In this document: one piece after another, positions 63,100 to 64,000 of the stretch
How the letters are laid out: every line of letters begins with the position of its first letter
How positions within the stretch are numbered: position 1 is the stretch's first letter
Source of the DNA: Capnocytophaga ochracea DSM 7271
GTDB taxonomy: Bacteria; Bacteroidota; Bacteroidia; Flavobacteriales; Flavobacteriaceae
Length of the DNA: 64,000 nucleotides
Direction: 5' to 3'
NCBI RefSeq assembly: GCF_000023285.1
Contig: NC_013162.1
Coordinates: 2,297,001 to 2,361,000 of the forward strand
Made by a program: the position numbers and the translations under genes
Notes under the pieces: generated by a model
Seen by the model: the letters and a program-made list of their open reading frames with translations, nothing else
The model's database searches: none
What the model was told of the DNA's origin: nothing

Positions 63100-64000
63100 T
63101 TATAAAAGTCCTCTTCCTATCTTTTTTATTTGTTGTTTTTCTTCGAGTTCTTTATGTACATTTTTCATTACACCATTAATAAACGCACTACTTTTAGTAG
63201 TAGAATATTCCTTGGCAAGTTCTAAATATTCATTAAGTGTTACTTTCACTGGAATACTAGGAAAACTAAGCATTTCACAAACAGCCATTTTTAACAATAT
63301 ACTATCTATTACAGCCACACGATCTTTCTCCCAACCTGTCATTCTAGTAATAATTTCATCCTCCCACTTACTATCATTGAGCACTGCTTTTTTTAGTAAC
63401 CCTGTAAGAAAATCTTTTTCTTCTTCATCTTTATAAAGTGAAGGAACAAAATATTTATCAGGTGAGGTGGGGAGCACTTCTCTAAATAACCTACTTATAT
63501 AGGTATTCACAATGGGATAATCATCTACCCAAGTGAGATTATAATCTTCAATATATTCATACATTGTCTCATCGGGAGCTATAATTTCTTCAAAAATAGT
63601 CATTAAAAAAGATTTATCAGCTTCAAAACTGCTCTTTTGTTTGTTGTATTTCTTATAAAGCTCACTTTCTACAATGTTTTTATATATAGTACGCACATAC
63701 TCTTCGTGTATTTCCCAATGATTTATACGTGCATCAGCAATAGCTTCTTGTAATAATGTATTATGAACAATGGCTAAGAGCAAAAGGTTTTCAGAGAATT
63801 TTTGATGTACTGTTCTTTCTTCAGTAGTAGCCAAATATTTTTTCTGAGCTACTTTGTGTTGATGAGTTGCCAAAGAATGCAGTTCAATGAAAAGTGATAA
63901 TATTAATAGATATAGGTGTCGCATTTCATCAGCACTGTTTTGCAAGAACTTCAATTCTTTGTCTAAATCCTGACTTTGGCTCTGACGCATTGCATAAATT
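63100..64000 (-). CDS. nusB: NusB, transcription antitermination factor (5' end outside window)
   Basis: At least 296 aa from the Met at 63990; the frame stays open to base 64000 as IYA before MRQSQS, and the family usually begins further upstream (RRxIRxKVMQ), so the true start is outside the window. C-terminal NusB domain: KDRVAVIDSILLKMAVCEMLSFPSIPVKVTLNEYLELAKEYSTTKSSAFINGVMKNV. Bacteroidetes NusB carries a long N-terminal helical extension like this one. Binds boxA of rRNA with NusE. Same strand as yajC. Confidence 0.93.
   Translation of the reverse strand, partial: IYAMRQSQSQDLDKELKFLQNSADEMRHLYLLILSLFIELHSLATHQHKVAQKKYLATTEERTVHQKFSENLLLLAIVHNTLLQEAIADARINHWEIHEEYVRTIYKNIVESELYKKYNKQKSSFEADKSFLMTIFEEIIAPDETMYEYIEDYNLTWVDDYPIVNTYISRLFREVLPTSPDKYFVPSLYKDEEEKDFLTGLLKKAVLNDSKWEDEIITRMTGWEKDRVAVIDSILLKMAVCEMLSFPSIPVKVTLNEYLELAKEYSTTKSSAFINGVMKNVHKELEEKQQIKKIGRGLL

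Overview
The window is AT-rich DNA from a member of the Bacteroidetes, most likely a Flavobacteriaceae species; Capnocytophaga is my best guess, not proven. Reasons: the gliding-motility transporter genes gldF and gldG; Bacteroidetes-type promoters (TTTG, about 19-20 bases, TAnnTTTG) in front of many genes; start codons without obvious Shine-Dalgarno sequences; and Bacteroidetes families such as DUF4421, a THUMP-like methyltransferase and a two-Nfu_N NifU protein.

Layout. 1-7.8 kb is accessory or defence-rich: a McrB (cut by the window edge) and McrC pair, a methyltransferase, a YoeB-type toxin-antitoxin pair, an ABC-F ATPase, and an EVE-domain/nuclease fusion. 7.9-37.3 kb is mostly housekeeping and envelope functions: TPR proteins, a flippase, a SemiSWEET, a DASS anion transporter, CorA, RsmG, TruA, an M48 protease, purine nucleoside phosphorylase, DnaA plus alanine dehydrogenase, TolC, a glycosyltransferase, MnmA and GldFG. 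37.9-46.4 kb is the most striking region: a PLD/SNF2 helicase, an Eco57I-type adenine methylase whose 3' third lies in an invertible segment, and a serine recombinase. 46.6-64 kb holds RecQ, PEP carboxykinase, RF1, an RNase HI-like protein, NifU, MscL, HemN, a serine-biosynthesis pair, an NrdA, a PAS protein, YajC and NusB (cut by the window edge).

Main discovery candidate. A perfect 62-bp inverted repeat (43421-43482 and 45657-45718) sits inside the NPPY catalytic motif of the methylase. The second copy begins a startless, promoterless open frame on the other strand that encodes an alternative C-terminal half. Both 3' ends meet at one symmetrical terminator, and a serine invertase is encoded 110 bp outside the segment. 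Inversion would swap the target-recognition half (328 versus 388 residues) while keeping the catalytic core, so this is read as a phase-variable methylation or restriction switch coupled to the PLD/SNF2 helicase.

Other signals: (i) a roughly 250-nt leader with 42-bp tandem units, each centred on a palindrome, before a small coiled-coil gene; (ii) four intergenic loci carrying tandem repeats with the same 11-bp period and related sequences; (iii) small stem-loops with compensatory changes beside one of those arrays; (iv) an ABC-F protein with complementary degenerate motifs in its two halves; (v) a possible orphan immunity gene pair.

All identifications come from reading motifs by eye; no database search was made.
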